Shown here one piece after another: positions 9,695-18,484 of a stretch of DNA of 64,000 nucleotides (position 1 is the first letter of the stretch; each line of letters starts with the position of its first letter). The notes beneath the pieces are model-generated. The model had not been told where the DNA came from and did not search any database. It worked only from the letters and a program-made list of their open reading frames with translations. Made by a program: the position numbers and the translations under genes. Origin of the DNA: Sphingorhabdus contaminans. Lineage in GTDB: Bacteria; Pseudomonadota; Alphaproteobacteria; Sphingomonadales; Sphingomonadaceae. The stretch is from positions 1,405,501-1,469,500 of the forward strand of contig NZ_VKKU01000002.1 of the NCBI RefSeq assembly GCF_007280415.1. Direction: 5' to 3'.

Positions 9695-10680
9695 CCGAAC
9701 TGACCGCCGCCATTGCCTCGCAATTTGCCCGCAGCACGCTCGGCCATATCGGCAAGCCCTTTCCGTATAAAATGGATCTGGTGCTGAACGGGCCTGAGGA
9801 TGCGCGCCTTCCGTCCGCGTTCCACCCGATTTTTTACGGCAGTTTCGACTGGCATAGCTGTGTCCATGGCTGGTGGCAGATCATGCGGCTGGCGCGGCTT
9901 TTTCCGGACATGGCGGAGGCGGCGGACATCTTCGCGCGCGCCGATACCATGCTGGTCCCGGAGAAGGTCGCCGTCGAACGCGCCTTTCTCGACCGGCCGC
10001 TATCGGCGGGTTTTGAGCGGCCTTATGGATGGGCATGGCTGCTGGCGCTGCATGCAGAGCTGGAGCGGCATGACGGGCCGTGGGCGGCGGCGCTTGAGCC
10101 ACTGGCGCTTGCCTTCGCCGCGCGCTTCCACGATTTCCTGCCCAAGCTGACCTATCCCTTGCGCGTCGGCACGCATTTCAACATTTCCTTTGCGCTCGTG
10201 CTGGCGGGTGAATGGGCCGAAAAGCGGGATCCCGCACTCACCGCGCTGATCGCGCAAAAAGCCCGGGGATGGTTCGCGCAGGATCGCGATTGCCAGGCAT
10301 GGGAACCGGGGGGCGATGAATTCCTCTCCTCCGCGCTCACCGAAGCGTTGCTGATGAGCAGGGTCCTGCCCGGACACGAATTTGCCGATTGGTTTGACGG
10401 CTTTCTGCCCGCCGCCGCCCAAGGCCGTCCGGCGAGCCTGTTCACCCCCGCCATCGTCTCCGACCGCAGCGACGGCAAGATCGCGCATCTCGACGGCCTC
10501 AACCTCAGCCGCGCCTGGTGCTGGCGGGCCATTGCGGCGGCGCTTGGTCCTGAACATCCGGTTGCGCAGCCAGCCGAACAGACCGCCCGGCAGCATCTGG
10601 AGGCCAGCCTTCCGCATGTCACCGGCGACTATATGGGCGAACACTGGCTTGCTACCTTCGCGCTGCTGGCGCTCGAATAG
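9691..10680 (+). CDS. DUF2891 protein of the oxoproline operon
   Basis: A soluble-looking 329-residue protein with no signal peptide and the DUF2891 hallmark HPIFYGSFDWHSCVHGWW near residues 47-64. The repeated Trp, His and helical stretches (YGWAWLLALHAELERH, HFNISFALVLAGEWAE) suggest an alpha-helical toroid like those of some carbohydrate enzymes. Its activity is not established to my knowledge. Overlap of its start with the permease stop (ATGA) puts it firmly in the oxoproline operon. Involvement in handling a pyroglutamyl or related compound is inference from position only. Confidence 0.85.
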   Translation: MTELTAAIASQFARSTLGHIGKPFPYKMDLVLNGPEDARLPSAFHPIFYGSFDWHSCVHGWWQIMRLARLFPDMAEAADIFARADTMLVPEKVAVERAFLDRPLSAGFERPYGWAWLLALHAELERHDGPWAAALEPLALAFAARFHDFLPKLTYPLRVGTHFNISFALVLAGEWAEKRDPALTALIAQKARGWFAQDRDCQAWEPGGDEFLSSALTEALLMSRVLPGHEFADWFDGFLPAAAQGRPASLFTPAIVSDRSDGKIAHLDGLNLSRAWCWRAIAAALGPEHPVAQPAEQTARQHLEASLPHVTGDYMGEHWLATFALLALE

Positions 10681-10698
10681 GCGTGCCGGTCGCCCTGT

Positions 10699-11313
10699 TC
10701 AGCGGTGGTCCGGCGTCTCGCGCAACCTGATTTCGGCAGCCAGACTGTCGCCGCTGGGTGCCTCGGGCAGGCTGCCGTCGGGCAAGGGTCGACCAAGCAG
10801 GATGTAACTGCGTGCGCCCGAACCCGCAGGTGCAGGGCCGCCGCCGGTGCCGTTATGCGGCGCGCCATCGCTCCACATTATTTCAAGATCGCCCCGGCCT
10901 GCGGCATCGCCCAATGCCTTCACCCTCAGCACACCGGCCGGTGGCACGGCGATGCGGCCGCGGCGCTGGGCGAAGGGAAAATCCGCCCCGCGCCAGACAA
11001 TTTCCGCAGGCGCGCGCGGATCTTCCAGCAATATGGTCCAAGACTGCGCATAGCCCGGCGGGACGCTGATCTCCAGCTTCGAGGGCGGGGACCAGCTCGA
11101 TTCAAAAAAGGTGGCGGCAACCGCGCTTAGGCCCAGCGCCACGCCGATCAGGGATGCGAACAGACCGGCTTTTTTGACCGCCGCAGGGGACGCGCCCCTC
11201 TGCCGTGCCACCCATCTGCCCAGCAGCAGGGCGATTGCCCAAGCGCCGACGATCATCAGCACCATCGCAAGGATGATCGCCACCGCCAGACCGCCCATGC
11301 CGTCGCCGCCCAT
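10699..11313 (-). CDS. Unrecognised membrane-anchored protein
   Basis: 204 residues, not recognised. Two hydrophobic segments (about 7-31 and 46-66) are followed by a 135-residue soluble part rich in Gly, Pro and Arg, probably outside the membrane. It is the last of four closely spaced minus-strand genes (12434 to 10699) that look like one transcription unit. It converges on the DUF2891 gene with an 18-base gap. Confidence 0.6.
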   Translation of the reverse strand: MGGDGMGGLAVAIILAMVLMIVGAWAIALLLGRWVARQRGASPAAVKKAGLFASLIGVALGLSAVAATFFESSWSPPSKLEISVPPGYAQSWTILLEDPRAPAEIVWRGADFPFAQRRGRIAVPPAGVLRVKALGDAAGRGDLEIMWSDGAPHNGTGGGPAPAGSGARSYILLGRPLPDGSLPEAPSGDSLAAEIRLRETPDHR

Positions 11314-11337
11314 TCAGCGCCTCCTGTTCAACCGGCG

Positions 11338-11562
11338 CTACTTTCCATTGCGGCGCATCAGGAATACCGAAACCAGACCGATCCCTGCAACCACACCCAT
11401 TACCGTGCCCATGGTCGAGGACATGGTGGCGATTGCCTCGGCCGGGGTACCCGAAGGCTTCAGGCTGCCCGATTTGATTCCGGACAGCAGCCACATCCAT
11501 ATCCCGGCGAGCAATGCTTCGCTGACAAGGAGGACGATAAGAAGGCGGGTGGAGGGTTTCAT
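11338..11562 (-). CDS. Small membrane protein, two spans
   Basis: 74 residues from the ATG at 11562, preceded by AAGGACG. An upstream ATG at 11583 is in frame but has no better ribosome site. Two hydrophobic segments (about 6-27 and 45-66) end in the basic tail MRRNGK. Not recognised. It sits 24 bases before the 204-residue membrane protein and 40 bases after the secreted protein. Confidence 0.6.
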   Translation of the reverse strand: MKPSTRLLIVLLVSEALLAGIWMWLLSGIKSGSLKPSGTPAEAIATMSSTMGTVMGVVAGIGLVSVFLMRRNGK

Positions 11563-11602
11563 GTCGGCACGTCCTTTCTGCAAAATGGAGCCAAAAGCTG
11601 TC

Positions 11603-12199
11603 CTAGCGCGCGGCGGGGGCGATGGGGTTCAGGGTAACTTCACCGAAAATGTCCCGCAAAATGGCCTCGCCGCCCTCGACCGACAGGGGCGGGGCCTTGC
11701 CGACAAAGGCGGGGCCGCGCACGGCGTAGTTGAGGGTGTAGATCGAGTCGGCGTCGCGGAACATCATGATATAATTCTGTTCCCCCGCACCCTTCAGGGC
11801 CTTGGGATAGGCCCCCGCCGGCAGCGATGCGCAGCCATTGGCGATGATGGACCGTTTCAGCCCGCTCGCCAATATCCGTTCGCCGCCATCCCGGTAAATA
11901 GGTCCCGATGTGCAGGATGCCGGGTAAAAGGCCTGACGGGCGATGTCGCCGCTCTTCATCGGGGATCGCCCAAGCCCGCGATAGGCCTGTATCGTCACCA
12001 GTCTGGTCCAATTGGCGAGCGTCTGCCCCTTAGGGACATATTCGATAAGGATGTTGGTGCCATTATTGCGGTCATTTGCCCGGACCATATCCGCAGGCAG
12101 ATTGAAGGCGAGCATCCGTTCGAACACGGGTACCCGTGCCGGTTCTGCCGGTGCTGCAAAGGCTGGTGCCGCTAACGCAAGAAGGAGAAAAGGTCGCAT
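11603..12199 (-). CDS. Unrecognised secreted protein
   Basis: 198 residues. Starting at the ATG at 12199 gives a classic signal peptide (MRPFLLLALAAPAFAAP). The mature part contains two cysteines close to a YPASC and a NGCASL stretch that may form a disulfide, and it resembles the small periplasmic proteins of unknown function common in sphingomonads. The upstream in-frame extension to 12400 is antisense-like to the neighbouring gene and is not used. The next gene upstream ends four bases away, so they are co-transcribed. Confidence 0.62.
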   Translation of the reverse strand: MRPFLLLALAAPAFAAPAEPARVPVFERMLAFNLPADMVRANDRNNGTNILIEYVPKGQTLANWTRLVTIQAYRGLGRSPMKSGDIARQAFYPASCTSGPIYRDGGERILASGLKRSIIANGCASLPAGAYPKALKGAGEQNYIMMFRDADSIYTLNYAVRGPAFVGKAPPLSVEGGEAILRDIFGEVTLNPIAPAAR

Positions 12200-12203
12200 G
12201 CTT

Positions 12204-12434
12204 TCACTCTTTCGGTTTTTTGCCGGTTGATCCAAAATACCATGCCCCTGCGATGCCGCCAAGAAGGGCGAGCGCCGGGGCGATGACAAAGGCAACGCCC
12301 ATGATGCCGCCCCCGTCGCGGTCGACCACATCGAGCAGGTCCCACGCGAAGACCGTGCCGAACAGAACCACGGCATAGGTGGCGACCGCGCCGCCTGCAA
12401 AACCCACCCCGGCGCGCAAGCATCCGCCGGACAT
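12204..12434 (-). CDS. Small membrane protein
   Basis: 76 residues with two hydrophobic segments (about 10-30 and 43-66) and a lysine-rich end (TGKKPKE). Not recognised. First gene of the four-gene minus-strand group; no clear ribosome site is visible before its ATG, so the start is tentative. Confidence 0.5.
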   Translation of the reverse strand: MSGGCLRAGVGFAGGAVATYAVVLFGTVFAWDLLDVVDRDGGGIMGVAFVIAPALALLGGIAGAWYFGSTGKKPKE

Positions 12435-12488
12435 CAGGTGCAGGCCTTTTGCATGGACATATTCAGCTCCCCCCTAGCAGTGTTCTGC

Positions 12489-14531
12489 CTATTTCGGCTT
12501 TCCGCTAAAGCCGCTTGCCGCGCGCAGTTCATCGGCGTTGAGGCGGTAGCCGTCCAGAAACACGGTCGTGATCCGGCGGAGCGCGGCCATATCCTTGGAG
12601 GCGTCGCCTTCCACAAGGATCAGGCTTGCGCTTTTGCCGGGTTCGATCGATCCGAAACGGTCATCCATTCCGGTCATCCGCGCCGGAATGATCGTTGCCG
12701 TCTGCAACGCCTCTTCATTGCTAAGCCCTGCCTGCTGATAGAGTTCAAGCTCGCGCACCAGTTCGAGGCCATAGCCGTCTGTTCCGGCAACAATACGGAC
12801 CCCCGCCTTGTGCAGGCGGCCGACAACGCCGACCATTTTATTAAAGCTCGCCTTGAAATCCGCGCGGGTCAGGCCGTCAAACAAGGGGTAGCCGCCAATC
12901 TTCCAACTGCGCGACACGGCAGGCGGGGATATATCGGCAAAGGGGACATAAGCCGGCGAGGTCGTGCTTCCGTCAGAGGTCAGGCTGCCTTCCCAGACCG
13001 AAATTGTCGGATCGATGATCGTCTTGCGTTCGGCAAGTTCGGCATAAAATGCCCGCATTTCGGGGGAGTCCAGATCGACATCCTTGCCATATTTGGCCGG
13101 ACCTTCCAATCGTGCGGCGGTGTTGGCCTTGTCGACGACATCCTGCGGCATCGCCTGCATCATGATAAAATTGATATGCGTGATTTCATCATAGCCTGCA
13201 CGTACCGCCTCGATCGGCCGCATCCCGGCAGGGATATGTCCGCTGACATGCAGCCCCAGACGATGGGCCTCCGCCGCGGCCGGGGCGATCCATGCCGGCG
13301 TCATCGACGTATAGAATTTTGCGCCGGACAGTCCGGCATCCTTGATCTTGCGCACTGCCGCAATGGCCTCTTCGGCCGAACTGACGGTCAGGGAACCTTG
13401 CGCGGCAAGGGGGTCCTTGCGGTCAATGATAACCGCGACCTTGCCGTCGGGCGCAAGAAGATCGCCCGCCGCCCGCCGTTTGAAGATGCTGAGCGATTCA
13501 TCGATCATCGAACCCGGGCTGCGGAAGTTGGTGATGCCGGTCGCGACATTTTGCAGCAGGTTCCAGTCGCTGCCGCCGACATGCAGATGGGAATCCCACA
13601 ATCCGGGAAGCAGGGTCTTGCCGCGTCCGTCGATCCGTGTGGTCCCCTTTAGTGCCTTGATCGAACCTGCGGCGCCAATCGTCTTGATCTTGCCATCCTC
13701 GATCAGGACGGCGCGTCCGGCAACATAGCGTCCGGCAACCGAGTCAAACATCAGCACATTGTCGACCAATGTAGCCGTCCGGTTTGCAGGGCTCAGAAAC
13801 TTGCGCGCCACATCGCGCACCATCACGGCTTCGGTCGCGTCCTGCACTTCCTTCAGCCGGGGACCTGCCTTTTCATAGCCGGCAGGCAGCAGCGAAATGA
13901 CACCGGCATTGCCGAAATAACGGTTATTCTTGTCGAGCCATACAGGTGACGGGGCAAAGCCTGCACCCGTTATATAAGCAAGCTTCACCATCTCCTTGCC
14001 CGCCGGTCCGTCAATCTCGGTCGCGGCGCCGATGGAAATGGTTGCCTTGCCACCCGGCAGCAGGTCAATTCCCTTGCTGCCTGCCGCGACGAGCGCATCC
14101 ACATCAAGGGCACTGGACAGCCAGGGGCCGCCATAGCTGCTGTAGCGCTTGTTCCCCAGGGGTGCGCTGCCTTCGTCCACGGCTGTCTTCCAGCGTGCAA
14201 TGCCATTTCCATCGACGCTGAAATCTTCGGTCGCATCGCCGCTGTCGGTATAGCCACGAATGCTGATGGTCGTGGGGCGTCCGTCAGGACCAAGAACCGT
14301 GGTCTGGTCCGTCTCGGTAATCCAGCCACGCAGGGACATGGACATGCGATAGGCCAGTTTGCCGTCTTCGGTCTTCCACGACCAGACATCGCCATGCTTT
14401 CCGGCGGCCGAGCTGATCGTATAATGCTGCGCTGTGGCCGGCGGCTGCAACAGCTGTTCTTTGGGCGTGGGCTCTGCATGTGCGAGTGACGAAGTGGTGA
14501 AAAGCAGAAGAGCGAACAGCTTGAGGCGCAT
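12489..14531 (-). CDS. Secreted amidohydrolase-superfamily enzyme
   Basis: 680 residues with a signal peptide (about 1-19) and an AAAGGG ribosome site. A 250-residue N-terminal domain of unknown fold precedes a TIM-barrel amidohydrolase. Metal-binding features are visible: DSHLH near 317, a KFYT lysine-containing strand near 400, HVSGHIP near 430 and AGTDGYG near 582, followed by the closing GSIEPGKSASLILVEGD typical of imidazolonepropionase-like and prolidase-like amidohydrolases. It probably hydrolyses an amide or peptide in the periplasm. The substrate cannot be told from the sequence. It stands alone between a small-protein group and a divergent gene. Confidence 0.85.
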   Translation of the reverse strand: MRLKLFALLLFTTSSLAHAEPTPKEQLLQPPATAQHYTISSAAGKHGDVWSWKTEDGKLAYRMSMSLRGWITETDQTTVLGPDGRPTTISIRGYTDSGDATEDFSVDGNGIARWKTAVDEGSAPLGNKRYSSYGGPWLSSALDVDALVAAGSKGIDLLPGGKATISIGAATEIDGPAGKEMVKLAYITGAGFAPSPVWLDKNNRYFGNAGVISLLPAGYEKAGPRLKEVQDATEAVMVRDVARKFLSPANRTATLVDNVLMFDSVAGRYVAGRAVLIEDGKIKTIGAAGSIKALKGTTRIDGRGKTLLPGLWDSHLHVGGSDWNLLQNVATGITNFRSPGSMIDESLSIFKRRAAGDLLAPDGKVAVIIDRKDPLAAQGSLTVSSAEEAIAAVRKIKDAGLSGAKFYTSMTPAWIAPAAAEAHRLGLHVSGHIPAGMRPIEAVRAGYDEITHINFIMMQAMPQDVVDKANTAARLEGPAKYGKDVDLDSPEMRAFYAELAERKTIIDPTISVWEGSLTSDGSTTSPAYVPFADISPPAVSRSWKIGGYPLFDGLTRADFKASFNKMVGVVGRLHKAGVRIVAGTDGYGLELVRELELYQQAGLSNEEALQTATIIPARMTGMDDRFGSIEPGKSASLILVEGDASKDMAALRRITTVFLDGYRLNADELRAASGFSGKPK

Positions 14532-14773
14532 GGATTGGTCCCTTTCTCATTGGCAGGCGCAAGTATAGATGCGCCCATCCCCCGGAATCGGAGTGAGCCA
14601 CAGCCGGAAAGTCTATGCAAGTGCAATGTTGCGTTCATGCTGCGCAGCATGAATGGTACCGCGCGCTCCCGGCGTCCGAAGCCCAAATGCCGCTTGCCTC
14701 GCATCCGACTTATGTTAGCTACTCGCCTGCGGACCCGACGAAAATAGGGACGGGCAAAAGGGGAGGAACAGAT

Positions 14774-15892
14774 ATGCTGACGGCTGGGGATGATTTCCCG
14801 ATCCACCAATCGCCGGAGCCTGTCGCGCTCGTTTCGGATCGCAATTTTTATGACCGCTATTTCTTCAATGGCAGCTCGCCCGATGGCCGCATCTTCTTCG
14901 CCGCCGCCATAGGCATCTATCCCGCCCTCGATATCATTGACGGCGCATTTTGCGTCATGGTCGACGGGGTGCAGCATAATCTGCGGGCGTCGGCACGGAT
15001 GCAGGGGGAGCGGATGGCGATGCGGGTGGGGCCGATCTCGGTCGAGATTGTGCAACCCTTGCATATCCTGCGGCTGTTGGTCGGGGCCAATGACGGTCCC
15101 CTGTCCTGCGACCTGACTTTTGTGGGCCGCCATTTCCCGATTGAAGAGCCCCGCTTTACGCGGCGGAACGGCACCCGGCTGTTCATGGACTATACCCGCC
15201 TCACGCAAAACGGCCACTGGTCGGGACATATACTGGTGGACGGACAGCGTATCGATCTGGACGAAAGCTATCGGGGAACGCGTGACCGCAGTTGGGGCGT
15301 CCGCCCCGTCGGCGCATCGGACCCGCAACCGCCGCCCGCTTCCCTGTCCGGTGCTTTGCCGCAGTTTTTCTGGCTCTGGACGCCATGCAATTTTGACGGC
15401 CACTCGCTGTTTCTCCACACCAATGACGATGGCGAAGGCGAACCCTGGAACCGTCGCGGGGTTCTGTTCCCCGACGGGGGCAGGGAACGGCATTTCGACA
15501 AGGTCGCCATCGCCATAGACTGGAATCCCGGAACACGCCGTGCACGCGAGGTCAGGGTCGATTTGGGCCCGGATACCAGCCTGCTGCTCAAACCCGGTGC
15601 GGGCGGCGGCAGCAGCGCGGGGCATTTTTACATGAACGGCCTTGGCTACACCCATCCCCAATGGGGGCATGGTATGGACCATGGACCATTGGAAGTTGCG
15701 CATGACCGCATCGACCTTGCCAATGTGAATGACAATGACCCGTCCTATATGCATATCCAGGCCCTGTCCGAAGCGGTGCTGACGCATGAAGGACGCGTGC
15801 TGCACGGGCGCGGGGTCGTCGAACAATTGTTCCTCGGACCGCATGGGCCCAGTGGCCTTACGGGTCTTTTCGATCCGGCTGTTCCGGCATGA
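14774..15892 (+). CDS. Unassigned protein coupled to a phosphotransferase
   Basis: 372 residues from the ATG at 14774, which has a strong GGGAGGAA site. The frame stays open upstream to 14615, but that part is antisense-like and lacks a ribosome site. There is no signal peptide. The protein is rich in Trp, Gly and Asp (RDRSWGVRP, PQFFWLWTPCNFDGHSLF) and looks beta-rich, like lipocalin-type or tyrosinase-cofactor-like proteins described as hypothetical beside aminoglycoside-phosphotransferase-like genes. The next gene begins inside its stop (ATGA), so the two products are made together. Confidence 0.65.
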   Translation: MLTAGDDFPIHQSPEPVALVSDRNFYDRYFFNGSSPDGRIFFAAAIGIYPALDIIDGAFCVMVDGVQHNLRASARMQGERMAMRVGPISVEIVQPLHILRLLVGANDGPLSCDLTFVGRHFPIEEPRFTRRNGTRLFMDYTRLTQNGHWSGHILVDGQRIDLDESYRGTRDRSWGVRPVGASDPQPPPASLSGALPQFFWLWTPCNFDGHSLFLHTNDDGEGEPWNRRGVLFPDGGRERHFDKVAIAIDWNPGTRRAREVRVDLGPDTSLLLKPGAGGGSSAGHFYMNGLGYTHPQWGHGMDHGPLEVAHDRIDLANVNDNDPSYMHIQALSEAVLTHEGRVLHGRGVVEQLFLGPHGPSGLTGLFDPAVPA

Positions 15893-16950
15893 CCAACGCG
15901 ATGGCGGATTATCCCACCCATCCCGATCAGATGCAGGCCGGATGGCTGGCCGAAACGCTTGGGTTTCCGGCAGATTCGCTGCGCGGCTTTTCGGTCCGGC
16001 CCGTGGGCACGGGGCAAATGTGCGACAGCTACCGTCTGGCGCTGGATTGGGCGCAAGGGGTAGTAGATGCGCCCGCGACGATAATCGCCAAATGCCCCAG
16101 CCACGACGCGGCCAGCCGGGAGGTCGCCCGAACCCTTGGCGGCTACATCCTCGAAGTAAAATGGTACCAGACGCTTGCCCATGAAGTCGGGGTGCCGCGC
16201 CCCCATTGCCATTTCGCCCGGATCGAAGAGGACGGGGTCAGCTTTTTGCTGCTGCTCGGCGACCTTGCGCCTGCGGCACAAGGGGACCAGTTGCGCGGGG
16301 CGGGACCGCTGGAAATCAATCTTGCAATTGATGCAGCGGCAGAACTGCACGCGCCGTTATGGAACAGCCCGCGTCTGGCTGGCATCGACTGGCTGCAACG
16401 CGATACGCGCCCGATCGTGCGTGCGCTTTTCCCCTCCTATTTTGCGCAATTCCGCGAACGCTATGCGCAGCGGCTGGACCCTGAATGCCTTGCGCTTGGC
16501 GATGGTCTGGTCCGGAAACTTGATGCCTATCTGGCGTATGAACCGTCCGCAACGACGCTGCAGCACGGGGATTTACGTGTCGACAATATCCTTTTCGCGC
16601 CCGACCAGAGCGCCTGTTGGGTCGTGGATTGGCAGACATTATCGATCGGGGCAGGCGCGCGCGATCTGGCCTATCTGATCGGCACGAGCATCTCCGATCC
16701 CGCAGAACGGGCGGCGCTGGATCGTCCGGCATTTGACCGCTGGACGAACCGCCTTGCGGCCCTTGGCGTGGCGACGGATATCGATGCGCTGTGGCAGGAT
16801 TACCGCCTGGGTGCCTTGTCGGGCTATTTCATGGCCGTCTTTGCCTCCATGAGCGTGGAGCGGACCGAGCGGGGTGACGAGATGTTCGCGGTCATGGCCG
16901 AACGTCCGGCGCGGCAGGCCATCGCCCTGCGCAGCCTCGACCTGCTGTAG
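15889..16950 (+). CDS. Phosphotransferase family protein (APH/ecdysteroid-kinase-like)
   Basis: 353 residues with the kinase-like APH fold. The catalytic loop LQHGDLRVDNILF (about 224-236) carries the HGDxxxxN motif, and VVDWQ (about 245-249) is the metal-binding aspartate equivalent to DFG. The region IIAKCPS near 65 supplies the N-lobe lysine. Members closest to EcKL-type kinases phosphorylate small hydroxylated compounds, but this one has no known substrate. It is translationally coupled to the unassigned gene before it. An antibiotic role is not supported by context. Confidence 0.82.
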   Translation: MTNAMADYPTHPDQMQAGWLAETLGFPADSLRGFSVRPVGTGQMCDSYRLALDWAQGVVDAPATIIAKCPSHDAASREVARTLGGYILEVKWYQTLAHEVGVPRPHCHFARIEEDGVSFLLLLGDLAPAAQGDQLRGAGPLEINLAIDAAAELHAPLWNSPRLAGIDWLQRDTRPIVRALFPSYFAQFRERYAQRLDPECLALGDGLVRKLDAYLAYEPSATTLQHGDLRVDNILFAPDQSACWVVDWQTLSIGAGARDLAYLIGTSISDPAERAALDRPAFDRWTNRLAALGVATDIDALWQDYRLGALSGYFMAVFASMSVERTERGDEMFAVMAERPARQAIALRSLDLL

Positions 16951-16954
16951 CCCG

Positions 16955-16968
16955 CCCGGCGCGCCGGG
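16955..16968. repeat. GC-rich palindrome after the phosphotransferase gene
   Basis: CCCGGCGCGCCGGG is a perfect 14-bp palindrome four bases after the stop codon. It could help end transcription or be a protein site, but no T tract follows. Confidence 0.45.
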
Positions 16969-17117
16969 AACGCGCTTGCAATGTAGGACATCATTCGCAA
17001 CTCTGCGACCGATGTCGATCTGTGCGATGTTCGCCTGCGCTCTTTGAACTGTGTACATCCCTGTCCGGCTTTTTCGGACGTCAGGAACGAGGGCTCATCT
17101 CTTAACTAAAAGCTACA

Positions 17118-17161
17118 AAGGATACAGTTTTGCACCCTTTTTGCGTGTCTTTTGTATCCTT
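17118..17161. repeat. Inverted repeat between convergent genes
   Basis: AAGGATACA at 17118-17126 is mirrored by TGTATCCTT at 17153-17161 (9 bp, 26-base gap) between the ends of two convergent genes. The arms are AT-rich and the loop is T-rich, so this is not a classic terminator; it may act in both directions or bind a protein. Confidence 0.45.
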
Positions 17162-17188
17162 AAGTCATTCCGGTCCCGGCTCAGGCAC

Positions 17189-18472
17189 CTATTGCATCTG
17201 CGCCAGAATATCCCGGATTGCGACAAAGGCGAAGCAGACGGAGCTGTCGGCAACGCCATAGGGCAGGAACAGATCGTCGCCGACGCGGATCGCGCCGCAG
17301 GTGTAGACAACATTGGGGACATAGCCTTCCCGGTCTTCATCTGCCGCCGACAGGATCGGGCTTGCTGTTCGTCCGAGAACGCGGGACGGGTCGCTCTTGT
17401 CCAGCAACGCCGCGCCGATGGCATATTTGCGCATGGCACCAACGCCATGTGTCAGGACGAGCCAGCCTTCGTCCAGTTCAATCGGTGCGCCACAATTGCC
17501 GATCTGGACAAATTCCCAGGGGAATTTCGGCTCCAGCAGCAACGCGCCATCGTCCCATTCTTCGACATTATCGGACCGGAGCAGATAGAGATTTTTGCCA
17601 TCCTGTCGCCCGATCATAAGATATTGGCCGTCAATCTTGCGGGGGAAAAGCGCCATGCCCTTGTTGCGCCCTGCGCTACCGCGGATGGGTGTCAGGGTGA
17701 AATCGTGAAAATCGCGGGTGCACAGCAATTCGGACCGGATGTCCCGGCCGCTATAGGCGGTGTAGGTGCCGACCCATTCGCTGTCGCCATTGTCATGTTC
17801 GAATTCGACCAGTCGCAAATCTTCAAGACCGTTCCGCTGGGCTTCGGTCATCGGGAAGATCACGGTGCCGGATATGCTGGCCTCCGGATGGCGGTACACG
17901 GAAACCTCGCCATCGGCCGCGTCGCGCTTGGGTTTGCCCAGCATGGCGGCGGTGGCAAAGGCGGGCTGGTGCGACAGGGTGAGATGGCGGCCTGCCGAGA
18001 TGATGCCTTCGCGAAAGGCGATCGTCGAAATATGCCCTTCGCCGACGGCGCGCAGCGATATCAGTACCCGAACGCTGCCGCGCTGCAGGCCGCTCTGGTC
18101 GGGATGACGGACCACGCTGGGGTTCATCAGCGCCGCCGCGGCAAAGCTGTATTCGTGGCAGAAATAGGCACCGATCAGCCGTTTCGTGTTCCGCTTTATG
18201 GTGCTGCCGTCAAGTTTGAGGGCAAATTCGATCTGCTTGTACCGGTCGTCAAACACGCGTTCGAGCTGCCAGTGGCGGTCGGCAAAATCGTTGAGGACAA
18301 TGCCCATCTCGCTCCGCACCGTACGGGGGTCGAGGGCAATGATGTCGCCGACAAGCTTGCGCACCCGTTCGATGTCCGGACCGGATGCCTGCCAGGCGAG
18401 GTGGAAGGGGCGCACGACGACACGGCCGGGATCGGCGTGCAGGCGCAACTCATGCTGGAACAAATCAACCAC
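17189..18472 (-). CDS. Glycoside hydrolase family 130 protein
   Basis: 427 residues with the five-bladed propeller pattern of GH130 beta-mannoside phosphorylases and hydrolases: SVRVLISLRA..., RGSAGRNKGMALFPRKIDGQ read in pieces, ENVEEWDD-like SDNVEEWDD, IGNCGAPIELDEGW, and YVPNVVYTCGAI near the C-terminus. There is no signal peptide, so it should act in the cytoplasm on a mannose-containing oligosaccharide, either by phosphorolysis or hydrolysis. The start is a GTG 12 bases after the stop of the GT4 fusion, so the two form an operon. Family assignment is strong; substrate and mode are unknown. Confidence 0.9.
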   Translation of the reverse strand: MVDLFQHELRLHADPGRVVVRPFHLAWQASGPDIERVRKLVGDIIALDPRTVRSEMGIVLNDFADRHWQLERVFDDRYKQIEFALKLDGSTIKRNTKRLIGAYFCHEYSFAAAALMNPSVVRHPDQSGLQRGSVRVLISLRAVGEGHISTIAFREGIISAGRHLTLSHQPAFATAAMLGKPKRDAADGEVSVYRHPEASISGTVIFPMTEAQRNGLEDLRLVEFEHDNGDSEWVGTYTAYSGRDIRSELLCTRDFHDFTLTPIRGSAGRNKGMALFPRKIDGQYLMIGRQDGKNLYLLRSDNVEEWDDGALLLEPKFPWEFVQIGNCGAPIELDEGWLVLTHGVGAMRKYAIGAALLDKSDPSRVLGRTASPILSAADEDREGYVPNVVYTCGAIRVGDDLFLPYGVADSSVCFAFVAIRDILAQMQ

Positions 18473-18484
18473 GCGCGATCCCGT

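Noticed and set aside
13985-15844. 619-codon minus-strand frame
   Set aside because: Runs antisense to the phosphotransferase partner gene and out of frame with the amidohydrolase; no motifs.
15889-16950. Aminoglycoside resistance gene
   Set aside because: The APH fold is shared by many small-molecule kinases; gene pairing and lack of mobile context do not support a resistance role.
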